Of a stretch of DNA of 64,000 bases, positions 31,543-40,945 are shown in pieces. Positions within the stretch are counted from its first letter, which is position 1; every line of letters starts with the position of its first letter. The notes under the pieces are model-generated. The model saw only the letters and a list, made by a program, of their open reading frames with translations. It was not told the origin of the DNA and made no database searches. This DNA comes from Flaviaesturariibacter aridisoli (GTDB lineage: Bacteria > Bacteroidota > Bacteroidia > Chitinophagales > Chitinophagaceae), in contig NZ_SKFH01000001.1 in the NCBI RefSeq assembly GCF_004343705.1, forward strand, positions 186,001 through 250,000. The letters are read 5' to 3'. The position numbers and the translations under genes were made by a program.

Positions 31543-32784
31543 ATGGCCAAACAGCAAACGACCCAGCCGCTCACGCCGCTCATTACCCCCGCCGACAGCT
31601 TTCTCCGGGCGCTCGCCCACCAGCGCTACCCCGGCGGCATGACCGTGTCGCACGAAGAGGGAGACCTTGCCGCGGCCCGGGAAACCGTCCGCCTGTTGAA
31701 AGAAGGACATACGATCCTTTACGATGCCTGTGTAGCGCAGGAGGGCATGCTGGCCGTGCTCGACGTGCTGGTGCAACGACGCGGCAAGTGGGTGGGCCTC
31801 CTGCTCCGTCCGAGCACGCGGCCCAAGGAAAAGCATTTCCTCGACGCTGTACTCATGGGGCAGCTCTGGGCCGACGCCGGTTACCCGCTCGACGAGACCG
31901 TATTATTACTGCTCAACAGCCAGTACATCCGCCGCGGCGGCCTCGACCCCGAAGGCCTGTTTGCCGAGGAGCGCCTGCGCCGCATCCGTTTCGGGCCCGC
32001 CGAAGTGCGTGGCCGCATGCAGATGCTGAAGCGCATGGCCGCCAAAGGCCGCGAGCGCGCCGCCCGCGGCATGCCGGCGAAAACAAGTTCCTCTTACGCC
32101 TCCGCGCCGCCGCCGGCTACCGAGGGTCCCGTAGAAATACAGGTGGATGCGGAACCGTTGCAGGCTTTTGTGCGCGCCATCGGCTACCCGCGCTTTTTTA
32201 TGGACTTTGAATCCTACCAGGTGGCCATCCCTGAGTGGGACGGTCACTGGCCCTTCCGGCAGCTGCCCTTCCAGTTTTCGGTGCACCGCCAGGAGGCGCC
32301 CGGCGCGCCCGTGGAGCATATCAACTTCATCGCAGAAGGCGCCGACGAGCCGGTGGCCGCTTTCGGTAAGGCACTGCTCGACGCGGTGGGCACCGAAGGC
32401 CCCGTGCTCGTGTATAACCGCGACTCGGAGCAGCTCATACTCGACCAGCTGGAGCGCGATCACCCGCAATGGAGCGGTGCCCTCGAAGCGCTCCGCCAGC
32501 GCCTCGTCGATATCCAGGCCCCTTTTGTAGCCGGCTGGGTGCGCATCCCCGCCAACGGCAACAAGCTTTCCCTCAAATACGTACTGCCGGCGCTCGTGCC
32601 CGATATGAACTACACGGCCCTCAACATCGCCGACGGCGAAGAGGCGCACCTCGCCTACAACCGCCTCCGCCAGTCGAAAGACGAAGCGCAGGTGGCGCAG
32701 ATCCGCGAAGACCTCGCCGCTTACTGCGCGGTGGATACGCTTGCGATGGTGAAGATCCTCGAGCGGCTGGAGCAGCTGGCGTAG
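31543..32784 (+). CDS. DUF2779-domain protein with degenerate N-terminal nuclease half
   Basis: A 413-residue protein. The C-terminal half (about 205-410) matches the DUF2779 exonuclease-like domain: FFMDFESYQVAIPEWDGHWP, PFRQLPFQFSVHRQ, LVYNRDSEQLILDQLE and AAYCAVDTLAMVKILE keep the acidic residues expected of an RNase H-like DEDD nuclease. The N-terminal half aligns in plan with the Cas4/PD-(D/E)xK region of its paralogue at 34799 but has lost every cysteine of the iron-sulphur site and the E-x-K motif. It is therefore probably structural. The ATG at 31543 was preferred to a TTG at 31534. An imperfect CCGTAGAAATAC motif is at 32129. Confidence 0.75.
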   Translation: MAKQQTTQPLTPLITPADSFLRALAHQRYPGGMTVSHEEGDLAAARETVRLLKEGHTILYDACVAQEGMLAVLDVLVQRRGKWVGLLLRPSTRPKEKHFLDAVLMGQLWADAGYPLDETVLLLLNSQYIRRGGLDPEGLFAEERLRRIRFGPAEVRGRMQMLKRMAAKGRERAARGMPAKTSSSYASAPPPATEGPVEIQVDAEPLQAFVRAIGYPRFFMDFESYQVAIPEWDGHWPFRQLPFQFSVHRQEAPGAPVEHINFIAEGADEPVAAFGKALLDAVGTEGPVLVYNRDSEQLILDQLERDHPQWSGALEALRQRLVDIQAPFVAGWVRIPANGNKLSLKYVLPALVPDMNYTALNIADGEEAHLAYNRLRQSKDEAQVAQIREDLAAYCAVDTLAMVKILERLEQLA

Positions 32785-32821
32785 CCTGCCACCCGGTTCG
32801 GAGAGACATCTTCGACTGCGC

Positions 32822-33532
32822 TCAGGGGGATACGGTGAGCGCCGTCGGCTCCTGCGTTTTTTCCCGCTGCAGGAGGCGCCGGATCATCGCTACATGCGAC
32901 AGTAAAACGATCGGTACAACAAATCCGGGCAGCAGCGTGAATGGAAAATAGCCGATCGCCACCGCGGGCTGATCGAAGGCGAAGCGTTGCAGCACCGTGG
33001 GCGCCGAGAGAAAGGCATGGTACACCACGTTTGCGAGCAGCCCGAGGCAAAGGATGTTCCAGAGCAGCAGTCCGAAACGCCCGATGGTCGATTTTACAAA
33101 CGTAAAATAGTAAAGGACGGGCGCCGTCAGCCCGGACAGCACATCGAGGTTGCTTCCTTCAAACGTAAGCAGGGTCGGGATGACCCGGTGCAGCGATAGT
33201 GCCCAGAGCACCAGCTCCACGGGCAGGCGAACGGTGTGCAGCAGCGTCAGCGTGCCGGCATCGAGCCGGTCGAGAAAGCGGCGGCCACGCTTCATAGCCA
33301 GAAGCGTTACGAGCAGCACCAGTGGTGGCAGCACCAGCAGCAACATCCGCGGCGGCACCGCCTGGAAGCGTACATAAAACCCGTTCAGCGACAACAGGAA
33401 CTGCAGCGTGAGCCAGGCCGCGATGCCGGTGAGCACCGCCCGGTGAAAAGAAGCTGCCTGGGCCAGGGCGAAGGCGGTGGCAAATACGATCAGTAGAAAT
33501 ACGGCCGGCAGGTAAGCGGGTAGCTGGTCCAT
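32822..33532 (-). CDS. Hypothetical polytopic membrane protein
   Basis: A 236-residue protein with about seven hydrophobic helices (7-30, 34-52, 60-79, 98-118, 133-150, 155-175, 192-215) and a short charged tail. The seven-helix plan and aromatic loops are reminiscent of small heptahelical or DUF-type transport proteins, but no signature is visible. It is convergent with the first DUF2779 gene. The 3' end of the gene overlaps a dispersed intergenic repeat, CTTCGACTGCGCTCAG (32810-32825). An imperfect copy of the CCGTA palindrome (33491) lies near its start, in the A-V-F-L-L frame. Confidence 0.55.
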   Translation of the reverse strand: MDQLPAYLPAVFLLIVFATAFALAQAASFHRAVLTGIAAWLTLQFLLSLNGFYVRFQAVPPRMLLLVLPPLVLLVTLLAMKRGRRFLDRLDAGTLTLLHTVRLPVELVLWALSLHRVIPTLLTFEGSNLDVLSGLTAPVLYYFTFVKSTIGRFGLLLWNILCLGLLANVVYHAFLSAPTVLQRFAFDQPAVAIGYFPFTLLPGFVVPIVLLSHVAMIRRLLQREKTQEPTALTVSP

Positions 33533-33624
33533 ATGCGTTGGTTTATCCTACAAAGGAACCACGGATTCGTGGATTGAGCTAGTCAGCAACAGGGTTCGTA
33601 GCCTCATTCTCCTGCCGATGCGCT

Positions 33625-34692
33625 TCAGCGCACCGCCTGCACGAGCTCGCCGCTGTCTACCAGGCCTTCTTTTTCCCGGATAACCCGGCTTCCCTGCAGG
33701 CGGCGAAAGTTGCGGAAGGTGGAAGGGAGGCCTTCGGCTTCGTGGCCGGTGCCGGTGCGGAGCTCGAAGTGCAGGTGCGGCATCAGGGCCGATCCCGACG
33801 CACCTACGGCGGCAATGGGCGTGCCCGTAGAAATACGGTCGCCTTTCCTGACGCGCGCGCTGCCTTGCCGGAGGTGCCCGTAGAGTGCCACGCTGCCGTC
33901 GCGGTGCCGCACAGCCACGTAGTTGCCATACAGCGCCAGCGCCGAGCGGTGCAGGTCGTCCACATTGAAGCTGCGGTCGTCCAGCGCGGTGTCGCTCACG
34001 GCGATGACCTCGCCGGCGGCCGCCGCCCGCACCGTCACCCCAAAGCCGAACCAGCTGCGCATCGAATCGGGCGACGCGCCCGAAGGCTGGCCGGCGCCCT
34101 GCGCATCGACCACCAGGAAGTCGTACGAAAAACGCATGAAGTTGCCCTTCAGGCCAAAAGCGCGGATCCGCGGGTCGTCGGCCTGGAAGCGGCGGTGGTG
34201 GGCGTAGTAGTCATGCCCGTCGTATACCAGCAGCCGCTCCGCTACCGGTAGATCGAGCAGGGGCGTGCCGGGGCCGGTGGCAGGATGAACGCCCTGGCGC
34301 ACGCTTACTTCGCTGCCATCGGTACGCGTAAAATGCAACTCGAACTCGAGCGTATCGAGCGGAAGGCCGGCTTCAAACTGGTGAAAGGGATTAAAGAAAA
34401 GCGCGTCGGCACCGGGCGGTACCACGCGGTCCGGGATCGTCTGGATGGAGGGGTGCAGGCCATTACCGTCTACGAAGCGCTCGAGCACCGGGCGCCCGGA
34501 GCGGTCGCGCACCCGCAGCTTCAGCGCTACAAGGGTAAGCGTGTCGGGGTAGCGGTTTTGCACCAGCAGGTCGAGGTTGAGCACCTGCCGCTTTGCATCG
34601 CGCTCGATGTAGGCAGGCGCCGGGCCAATGCGCAGCTGCAGGCTGTCGGCACCCGGGAGAAACGCAAAAAGGAAAGCGAAGAGAGCGGTCAT
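33625..34692 (-). CDS. M23-family peptidase-like secreted protein
   Basis: A 355-residue exported protein (signal ALFAFLFAFLPGADS). The C-terminal LytM domain (about 215-340) contains NYVAVRHRDGSVALYGHLRQG, RVRKGDRISTGTPIAAVG, and the metal motif PHLHFELRTG. The upstream HxxxD metal motif that normally opens the domain is not visible in the region where it should lie (GFGVTVRAAAAGEVIAVSD), so catalysis is doubtful; a YDGHDYYAHHRRF stretch some 60 residues earlier could replace it. The N-terminal half looks like a beta-rich substrate or scaffold domain. The gene carries an exact CCGTAGAAATACGG (33825) in the R-I-S-T-G frame. It is divergent from the second DUF2779 gene. Confidence 0.8.
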   Translation of the reverse strand: MTALFAFLFAFLPGADSLQLRIGPAPAYIERDAKRQVLNLDLLVQNRYPDTLTLVALKLRVRDRSGRPVLERFVDGNGLHPSIQTIPDRVVPPGADALFFNPFHQFEAGLPLDTLEFELHFTRTDGSEVSVRQGVHPATGPGTPLLDLPVAERLLVYDGHDYYAHHRRFQADDPRIRAFGLKGNFMRFSYDFLVVDAQGAGQPSGASPDSMRSWFGFGVTVRAAAAGEVIAVSDTALDDRSFNVDDLHRSALALYGNYVAVRHRDGSVALYGHLRQGSARVRKGDRISTGTPIAAVGASGSALMPHLHFELRTGTGHEAEGLPSTFRNFRRLQGSRVIREKEGLVDSGELVQAVR

Positions 34693-34781
34693 AGTGCGGT
34701 TTCGGGGTAAGACGCCCCCCGCGCAGGTGCGGTTACCTGGAAAGCGCCCGGCCATTGGCAATTTTTAACGAATGTGGGTGT

Positions 34782-34789
34782 TACCTTGC
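34782..34789 (+). promoter_or_regulatory. Putative -7 element (TACCTTGC) of the second DUF2779 gene
   Basis: It ends nine bases before the ATG at 34799 and supports that start rather than 34772. Confidence 0.4.
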
Positions 34790-34798
34790 AGGCCCCGC

Positions 34799-36124
34799 AT
34801 GCATTCCGAACCCCGCGACCTCCCTGCCCACTACCTGCTGTTGGGTGCCCACTGCGCAAAACGCCTCTGGCTGCAGCGCTATGCGCCCGGCAGCGCCGCC
34901 CCCCGCCTGACGGCACCGGCGGCCGGGCTGGCGCTCCTGGCGCGCGGGCTTTTTCCCGGTGGGGTAGAGGTGGCATCCGAAGACCCGGTGGCCGCTACCC
35001 AGGCACTGATCGCTGCCGGCGCGCCGATCCTTTACGACGCCGCCTTTCGCTTCAACGGCCTGCTCACTTCCGTAGAAATACTGGTGCGCCGCGGCAACCG
35101 CTGGTACGCCTACCAAACGAAGTGCCGCGCCTCGCTGAAGCCCGCCCACCTGCAGGAGGCCGCGCTCCAGAGCTATGTGCTCCGCGGCGCCGGCCTGACG
35201 CTTACGGGCAGCACGCTCCTCTACCTCAACAAAGGCTATGTGCGGCAGGGACCCCTCGATGTAGCGCAATTGTTTCTGCGCGTGCACGTCACCAAGCCGG
35301 TGCGCGGACTACAGCCGGCCATCGCTACAAGGGTGGATACGGCCCGCCAACTGCTGGAAGCAGCGGAGCGGCCGGAGGCGGAGCAGGGCACGCATTGCGC
35401 AAAGCCGCATCCCTGCGGGTTTGCGGCACACTGCGCCGCACAGGCTGTGCCCACAGGGGCGCTGCCCGACAGTACGCCGCTGGTAGACCGCCCCGCATTG
35501 AACGCGTTCCTGTCGAACCTGCGCTACCCGCTATCGTTCATGGATTTTGAGGCGTACCAGCCGCCGGTGCCCGAATTTGACGGCCATTGGCCCTTCCGGC
35601 AGGTACCCTTTCAATATTCCCTGCACCGCATCGGGGCGGCGGGTGCGCCACTGGAGCACTATTCCTTCCTGGCCGAAGGCGCCGCCGACCCGTCGGGCGC
35701 GTTTCTGGAAAGCCTGCTCCGCGACGCCGGCAGTGAAGGCTCGGTGCTGGTTTACGGCACGTCTACCGAACAAGTGATCCTCAGCGGCCTGGCCGCCGAC
35801 CATCCCGCGCGGCGCGCGCCGATCGAGGCGCTCAAGGCCCGGATCGTGGACCTGTCGCTACCGTTTCATAAAAAGCATGTGCTGCTGCCGGCGCTGGGCG
35901 AGCGCTTCTCGCTGAAGGCAGTGTTGCCCGCGCTGGTGCCCGGGCAGGGGTACGACGGCCTCGCCATCACCGATGGCGGCGCCGCGCACCTCACCTTTGC
36001 GCACCTGCGCCTGGAGCGCGACCCGGCGCGCGTGGCCCGCACCCGACAAGACCTGCTCGACTACTGCACGCTCGATACCCTCGCCCTGGTGCGGATCCTG
36101 GAGCGGCTGCGCGAGCTGGCCTGA
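34799..36124 (+). CDS. DUF2779-domain protein: Cas4-like plus DEDD exonuclease-like halves
   Basis: A 441-residue protein. The N-terminal half resembles Cas4/RecB-type PD-(D/E)xK nucleases: HYLLLGAHCAKRLWLQRY supplies the first cysteine, VEILVRRGNRWYAYQTKCRAS the strand with the catalytic lysine (Q-T-K rather than E-x-K), then LQEAALQSYVLRGAG, and a final cysteine cluster HCAKPHPCGFAAHC that could complete an iron-sulphur site. The C-terminal half (about 235-441) is the DUF2779 domain: LSFMDFEAYQPPVPEFDGHW, LVYGTSTEQVILSGLA, DYCTLDTLALVRILE. The whole suggests a DNA-processing enzyme, but no function is established. The paralogue lies at 31543. Confidence 0.78.
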   Translation: MHSEPRDLPAHYLLLGAHCAKRLWLQRYAPGSAAPRLTAPAAGLALLARGLFPGGVEVASEDPVAATQALIAAGAPILYDAAFRFNGLLTSVEILVRRGNRWYAYQTKCRASLKPAHLQEAALQSYVLRGAGLTLTGSTLLYLNKGYVRQGPLDVAQLFLRVHVTKPVRGLQPAIATRVDTARQLLEAAERPEAEQGTHCAKPHPCGFAAHCAAQAVPTGALPDSTPLVDRPALNAFLSNLRYPLSFMDFEAYQPPVPEFDGHWPFRQVPFQYSLHRIGAAGAPLEHYSFLAEGAADPSGAFLESLLRDAGSEGSVLVYGTSTEQVILSGLAADHPARRAPIEALKARIVDLSLPFHKKHVLLPALGERFSLKAVLPALVPGQGYDGLAITDGGAAHLTFAHLRLERDPARVARTRQDLLDYCTLDTLALVRILERLRELA

Positions 36125-36129
36125 GGACG

Positions 36130-36555
36130 CTATTTCCCGAATAAACCGCCCAGCTTGTCGCCGAGGCCGCCGAGCATACCGCCAAGTCCGTCCGGGGTGA
36201 TGCTGGGGTCGTTGGGATCGTTGGCTTTGTGGGCCAGCTTCTGGAGCAGGCCGGGTAAGGCACCTGCGATGGCGCCGGTGGCGGCAGGGGGCAGGCCGAG
36301 CTTGGAGCCGAGGGCACTGACGATACCGCCCGAGATGGCGCCGGTAATGGGACTGCCCGAGCCGGCCGCCTGCTGCAGCTGGCTCAGTACACCGCCGATG
36401 CCGCCGGCCTGTGGCGCCTGTGCGGCCATGCCTTGGGTGATCTGCTTGGCTACTTCCTCGTTTACCTGCTGCTGCTGTCCCTGCGGAATTTGCTGGGCTA
36501 CCTCGGGGTGCTGCCCGAGGTGCTCTTTTACGAGATTGACTACCTGTTCGAACAT
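36130..36555 (-). CDS. DUF937-like glycine/glutamine-rich protein
   Basis: A 141-residue protein beginning MFEQVVNLVKEHLGQHPEVAQ. A helical, glutamine-rich region follows, then a glycine-alanine-rich stretch (GAISGGIVSALGSKLGLPPA, AIAGALPGLLQKLA) and a tail of GGLGDKLGGLFGK type. The pattern of 'v..lv...l..n...i......l....A.......i..gl' resembles the DUF937 family of Bacteroidota. No signal peptide or metal motif is visible. The gene stops five bp after the convergent DUF2779 gene. Function is unknown. Confidence 0.6.
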   Translation of the reverse strand: MFEQVVNLVKEHLGQHPEVAQQIPQGQQQQVNEEVAKQITQGMAAQAPQAGGIGGVLSQLQQAAGSGSPITGAISGGIVSALGSKLGLPPAATGAIAGALPGLLQKLAHKANDPNDPSITPDGLGGMLGGLGDKLGGLFGK

Positions 36556-36770
36556 ATCCTGGTTTTTAGGCAGGGAGAAACACCATAAGCATACCAAACG
36601 CGGCCGTCCCCCATTTTTAACCCCTTCCTTGTTGCCCGGGTGGACGGCCTTTTGTACCTTTATTTACATCTTCCCTGCTGAAAAGCCCGTCCGTAGTTCT
36701 ACCTGCTGCTGCGCACGACCTGACCCATTACCCAAAACAACTCCGCGACCCGGGAGAAAACCAGCTGCTC

Positions 36771-39700
36771 ATGAGCCAACGCTTTTCATTTGCCTCTTTT
36801 ATCTTACTGCTCCTGTTGCCCTTACTGGGGCCGGCCCAAAGCCGCTACCCCGCGCCCCAGGTGCGGGCCGTTGCCGTTGCGGGCGGAAAATTCCAGCTTG
36901 TCGGCCGCAGCAACGGGCAACCTGTTTCGGCACAGCGCTACGACGCCGTAAAGCCTTTTTCCGGGGGCTTCGCCCTCGTGCGTATCGGCACCCAGTGGGG
37001 CTTCGTCAACAGCCGCGGTATGCTGGTGCAGCCGCCGGCCTTCGATGAGCTGACCGACTTCGTTGAAGCTTCCACGCTCGCCCGCAGCGGCGGCACCTGG
37101 AAGATCGTGGATACAACCGGGCAGGTTCGCCGCACCTTCGACGCTGCTTGGGGCCCCGGGCCGCGTGGCAACAGCGCGCCCATCGCCCAACCGCCGGTGA
37201 CGCGCGTGCTGACCCCGCACCCCGAGCTGCCCACCCGCATCCAAACCAGCGCCAGCACGGCCGCCGGGCAGTGCCCGCTCAACCTCGACTTCGAGGCCGG
37301 TAACTTCTCCAACTGGCGCTGCTTCGCCGGATCTGTGGATGACGACGGCGCCAACAACATCGTTACCGTATCACCGTCGAGCCCGATCAACGGCCGTCAT
37401 ACCATCATTACCCGCAGCGCCAGCAACCCGCTGGATTACTACGGCCGCTTCCCGCTCAACCCGCCCGATGGCAGCCAGTACGCGGTTAAGCTGGGCAACG
37501 ACAACGTGAGCTACGGCGCCGAGCGCATCCGCTACGTGATCCATGTGCCCAGCCCGGCCAACGAATATTCCGTTCACTTTCAATACGCGGTGGTGCTCGA
37601 AAACCCCGATGCCAATTCTACGGGTACGCCCCACGCCGATTGGGAGCAGCCGCGCTTCACCGCCAAGCTGTTCGATTCCGCGTCGGGCGAATTTTTGCCC
37701 TGTGCCTCCTTCAACTACGTGGCTTCGCTGGTACCCGGCTTCCAGTTGTCACCCATCACCACCGGGGGGCTCAACTCTTCGCCCCCGGGCGCGCCGATCC
37801 GCTACAAGCCCTGGTCTTCGGTGTACGTGAACCTTTCGAAATATGCCGGCAAGACCCTTTATTTTGAATTCACCACCTCCGACTGCACCCTCGGCGGGCA
37901 CTTTGGCTATGCCTATGTGGATGTATCGGAATGCGGTTCGGCGGCCAAGCTGACCTACAACTGCATTCCGCCGCACGAGACCTTGCTCGAAGGCCCCCCG
38001 GGCTTCCAGAGCTACCAGTGGTGGAACCAGAACTTCACCCAGCAACTGGCCAGCTCGCAGAACTTTTCGGTCAACCCCGGGCCCACCATCGGCACCGGCT
38101 ACTGGCTCATCGTAAAGCCGTTCAACAACACCGACTGCAATTCCTGTAATTGTACGGATACGCTCCACGTGGAGGCGAATCCGGTCTTCCCCACCGCCGT
38201 TGCGGGGCCCGACAAGGTGATCTGCGAAACGGGCACCGCTACCCTGGGAGGGGGTGTGGCCGTGCCGGGGAATACCTACAGCTGGTCGCCCACAACCAAC
38301 CTGCTGTCGCCCACGAGCCCGTCAACCATCTACAACGGTACGGCCAACGGCACCTATATCCTCACCGTGACCGATGCCAACAACTGTACGTCGAAAGACA
38401 CCGTGGACGTGTCGATCCAGCCCAAACCGGTGCCCGGCTTTACCATCGCCAATACCGCGCTTTGCGCCGGCGACCGCTTCCAGTTTACCAACAGCAGCAC
38501 CGTGGCGGCGGGCACGCTCAGCTACCTCTGGCACTTCGGCGACGGGCAGACGTCCACCGACCTCAACCCCGAACACATTTATGCGACGGGCGGACCCTAC
38601 ACCGTGAAACTCGTGACCACGACCGGCGCGGGTTGCAAGGACAGCTTCAGCCTGCCCATCACCGTATACCGGAAACCGACGCCGGCCTTTACACTCAACG
38701 CTCCGGGGCAGTGCCTGACCAACAACCAGTTTGTATTCAGCAACGGCTCCACGCTCAACGGCGGCACCTTTACCGGTGTCTGGAACTTTGGCGACAACAG
38801 TAGTTCTACGGATGCCAACCCGACCCACAGCTACGCCCTGCCCGGCACATACCCCGTGACGCTCGTGCTGACCTCCGACCGGGGCTGCATCGACAGCCTC
38901 CGCCGCGATATGGTGGTGGACCCGCTGCCCACGGCGGCCTTCAGCATCAACAACCCGCAGCAGTGCCTCAACGGGAATTCCTTTGCGTTGACCAACGGCT
39001 CCACGGCGCCCAACAGCACCCTGAGCTATGTGTTTCATATGTCGGACGGGCAGCCGGACCAAACGGTAGCGAATCCTACCGTATTGTTCAGCAGCGCCGG
39101 CTCTTACAGCATTATGCTTACCGTGAGCACGCCCAACGGCTGCGTCCAAAACGTGACCCACCCGGTGACCGTACACCCGAAGCCGAACCCCGTGTTCAGC
39201 ATCAACAACCCGGGTCAGTGCCTCGTGGGCAACCAGTTCATCTTCACTTCCTCGAGCTCCATCGGCTCGGGTACCTACAGCATCGGCTGGGATCTCGGCG
39301 ACGGTACGCAGTCTTCGCAGAACAGCCTCGTGCATACCTACTCGACAGCCGGCAACTACACGGCGCAGCTGCTCACTGTGAGCGATAAAGGTTGTAAAGA
39401 CAGCCTGCGGCTTCCTGTGGCGGTACACCCGATGCCTGCGGCCGCCTTTACCATCAATAATGCAGCACAGTGCCTCAACGGAAACTCCTTTGTACTGAGT
39501 AACGGTTCAACGGTTTCTACCGGAACCATGACCTACCAGTGGAGTTACAGCGACGGCGGATCGGCCACGCAGACCAACCCGGTATACAGTTTCGCTGCCG
39601 ATGGTCCTTATTCCATCGCCCTGGCAGTGACCACCGATAAGGGTTGCACCGGCAGCATCAGCAAGCCCGTTACGGTGCATCCGAAGCCCGTGCCGGCCTT

Positions 39701-40937
39701 TGTGCCCAACACCGCACAGCAATGCCTCCGCGGCAACAGCTACCAGTTTGCCAGCAACGCATCGATCCACGGCGGCACCTTCACCTACCTGTGGCACTTC
39801 GGCGACGGCGCTATCTCCACGCTAACCAACCCGACACATGTCTATACCGTCGGCGGCCCCTATTCGGTGCGCCAGGTGCTGACGAGCGACAAGGGGTGCA
39901 AAGACAGCATCGATGTTCCGGTGAACGTGGTGACGAACCCTCTGGTGAGCACCGGCGTCACGCCGCGGCAACAGGACCTCTGCGAAGGCGACAGCCTGCA
40001 GCTCAATGGCGCTGGTGCGGTGCAGTATACCTGGAGCCCCGGCAACAGCCTGAGCTGCACTGCCTGCGCCAGCCCGAAGGCTGCTCCCGGCACCGATCAA
40101 ACTTATTATGTAACGGGCCTCGACGCCGTGGGTTGCCCCGGCACCGACACGGTGGTCATTACCGTACGTCACCCGATCCAGGTAACGGCCGCCGGTATCG
40201 TGCTGTGCAGCCGCGTGCCCGGACAGCTTGCCGCACAGGGTGCGAGCACCTATAGCTGGACGCCCGCCACCGGCCTCAGCAACCCCGCGTTGTCCAACCC
40301 CACCGTGGTGCTCGACAGCACACAGGTGTACCAGTTGGTGGGCTACGACAGCGTTCATTGCTTTACCGATACGGTGAACGTGCTGGTGCACGTCAACCCC
40401 TCGCCCGGTGTGGACGTTGGCCCCGACCTGGCGCTGCCCACGGGCTCCGTGCAGCAACTGCAGCCCGTAGTGACCAATGGCCCCATCGTGAGCTGGACCT
40501 GGCTCCCGACGCAGGACCTGAGCTGCAGCACCTGCCCGAACCCCACGGTATCGGTGCATCACGATCTTTTCTACGTAGTGAAAGTGGTGAACAATTTCGG
40601 CTGCCGCTCGAGCGACACGCTGCGGATCGCGGCCTTCTGCAAAGACGCGCAGGTGTTTGTGGCGAATGCCTTCACGCCCAACGGCGACGGCGTTAACGAC
40701 GTGCTCTTCCCACAGGCGACGGGCATCGCGAAAGTGAAATACTTCCGCGTTTTCAACCGCTGGGGCGAGCTGCTCTTCGAGCGCACCGAGTTCAACCCGA
40801 ACGACGCGCGCTGGGGCTGGGACGGCAAGATCCGCGGCGTGGCGGCAACGCCGGATGTATTTACCTGGACCGCCCAGGTAGTTTGTGAAAACAAAGTCGA
40901 GTATTCCCTCAAGGGGAACGTCTCGATCCTAAAATAA
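36771..40937 (+). CDS. Large secreted PKD-repeat protein with T9SS type-B (gliding motility-associated) C-terminal domain
   Basis: A 1388-residue surface protein. Order: signal peptide (SFILLLLLPLLGPAQS); a WG-type region, about 25-115 (FSGGFALVRIGTQWGFVNSR); a jelly-roll-like segment starting CPLNLDFEAGNFSNW, about 165-390; an Ig-like region; six PKD repeats of about 83 residues, about 547-1055 (each with 'F..dG' and 'Cl.gn.f.f.n.s'); further Ig-like modules; and the C-terminal sorting domain from about 1290 (NAFTPNGDGVNDVLFP, VFNRWGELLFER, WDGKIRG, GNVSILK). Such proteins are exported by the T9SS and attached to the surface with a PorP/SprF partner, which is the next gene, 8 bp away. The last 330 residues are shared with the 49678 protein. 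Confidence 0.92.
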   Translation: MSQRFSFASFILLLLLPLLGPAQSRYPAPQVRAVAVAGGKFQLVGRSNGQPVSAQRYDAVKPFSGGFALVRIGTQWGFVNSRGMLVQPPAFDELTDFVEASTLARSGGTWKIVDTTGQVRRTFDAAWGPGPRGNSAPIAQPPVTRVLTPHPELPTRIQTSASTAAGQCPLNLDFEAGNFSNWRCFAGSVDDDGANNIVTVSPSSPINGRHTIITRSASNPLDYYGRFPLNPPDGSQYAVKLGNDNVSYGAERIRYVIHVPSPANEYSVHFQYAVVLENPDANSTGTPHADWEQPRFTAKLFDSASGEFLPCASFNYVASLVPGFQLSPITTGGLNSSPPGAPIRYKPWSSVYVNLSKYAGKTLYFEFTTSDCTLGGHFGYAYVDVSECGSAAKLTYNCIPPHETLLEGPPGFQSYQWWNQNFTQQLASSQNFSVNPGPTIGTGYWLIVKPFNNTDCNSCNCTDTLHVEANPVFPTAVAGPDKVICETGTATLGGGVAVPGNTYSWSPTTNLLSPTSPSTIYNGTANGTYILTVTDANNCTSKDTVDVSIQPKPVPGFTIANTALCAGDRFQFTNSSTVAAGTLSYLWHFGDGQTSTDLNPEHIYATGGPYTVKLVTTTGAGCKDSFSLPITVYRKPTPAFTLNAPGQCLTNNQFVFSNGSTLNGGTFTGVWNFGDNSSSTDANPTHSYALPGTYPVTLVLTSDRGCIDSLRRDMVVDPLPTAAFSINNPQQCLNGNSFALTNGSTAPNSTLSYVFHMSDGQPDQTVANPTVLFSSAGSYSIMLTVSTPNGCVQNVTHPVTVHPKPNPVFSINNPGQCLVGNQFIFTSSSSIGSGTYSIGWDLGDGTQSSQNSLVHTYSTAGNYTAQLLTVSDKGCKDSLRLPVAVHPMPAAAFTINNAAQCLNGNSFVLSNGSTVSTGTMTYQWSYSDGGSATQTNPVYSFAADGPYSIALAVTTDKGCTGSISKPVTVHPKPVPAFVPNTAQQCLRGNSYQFASNASIHGGTFTYLWHFGDGAISTLTNPTHVYTVGGPYSVRQVLTSDKGCKDSIDVPVNVVTNPLVSTGVTPRQQDLCEGDSLQLNGAGAVQYTWSPGNSLSCTACASPKAAPGTDQTYYVTGLDAVGCPGTDTVVITVRHPIQVTAAGIVLCSRVPGQLAAQGASTYSWTPATGLSNPALSNPTVVLDSTQVYQLVGYDSVHCFTDTVNVLVHVNPSPGVDVGPDLALPTGSVQQLQPVVTNGPIVSWTWLPTQDLSCSTCPNPTVSVHHDLFYVVKVVNNFGCRSSDTLRIAAFCKDAQVFVANAFTPNGDGVNDVLFPQATGIAKVKYFRVFNRWGELLFERTEFNPNDARWGWDGKIRGVAATPDVFTWTAQVVCENKVEYSLKGNVSILK

Positions 40938-40945
40938 CGTGTGGT

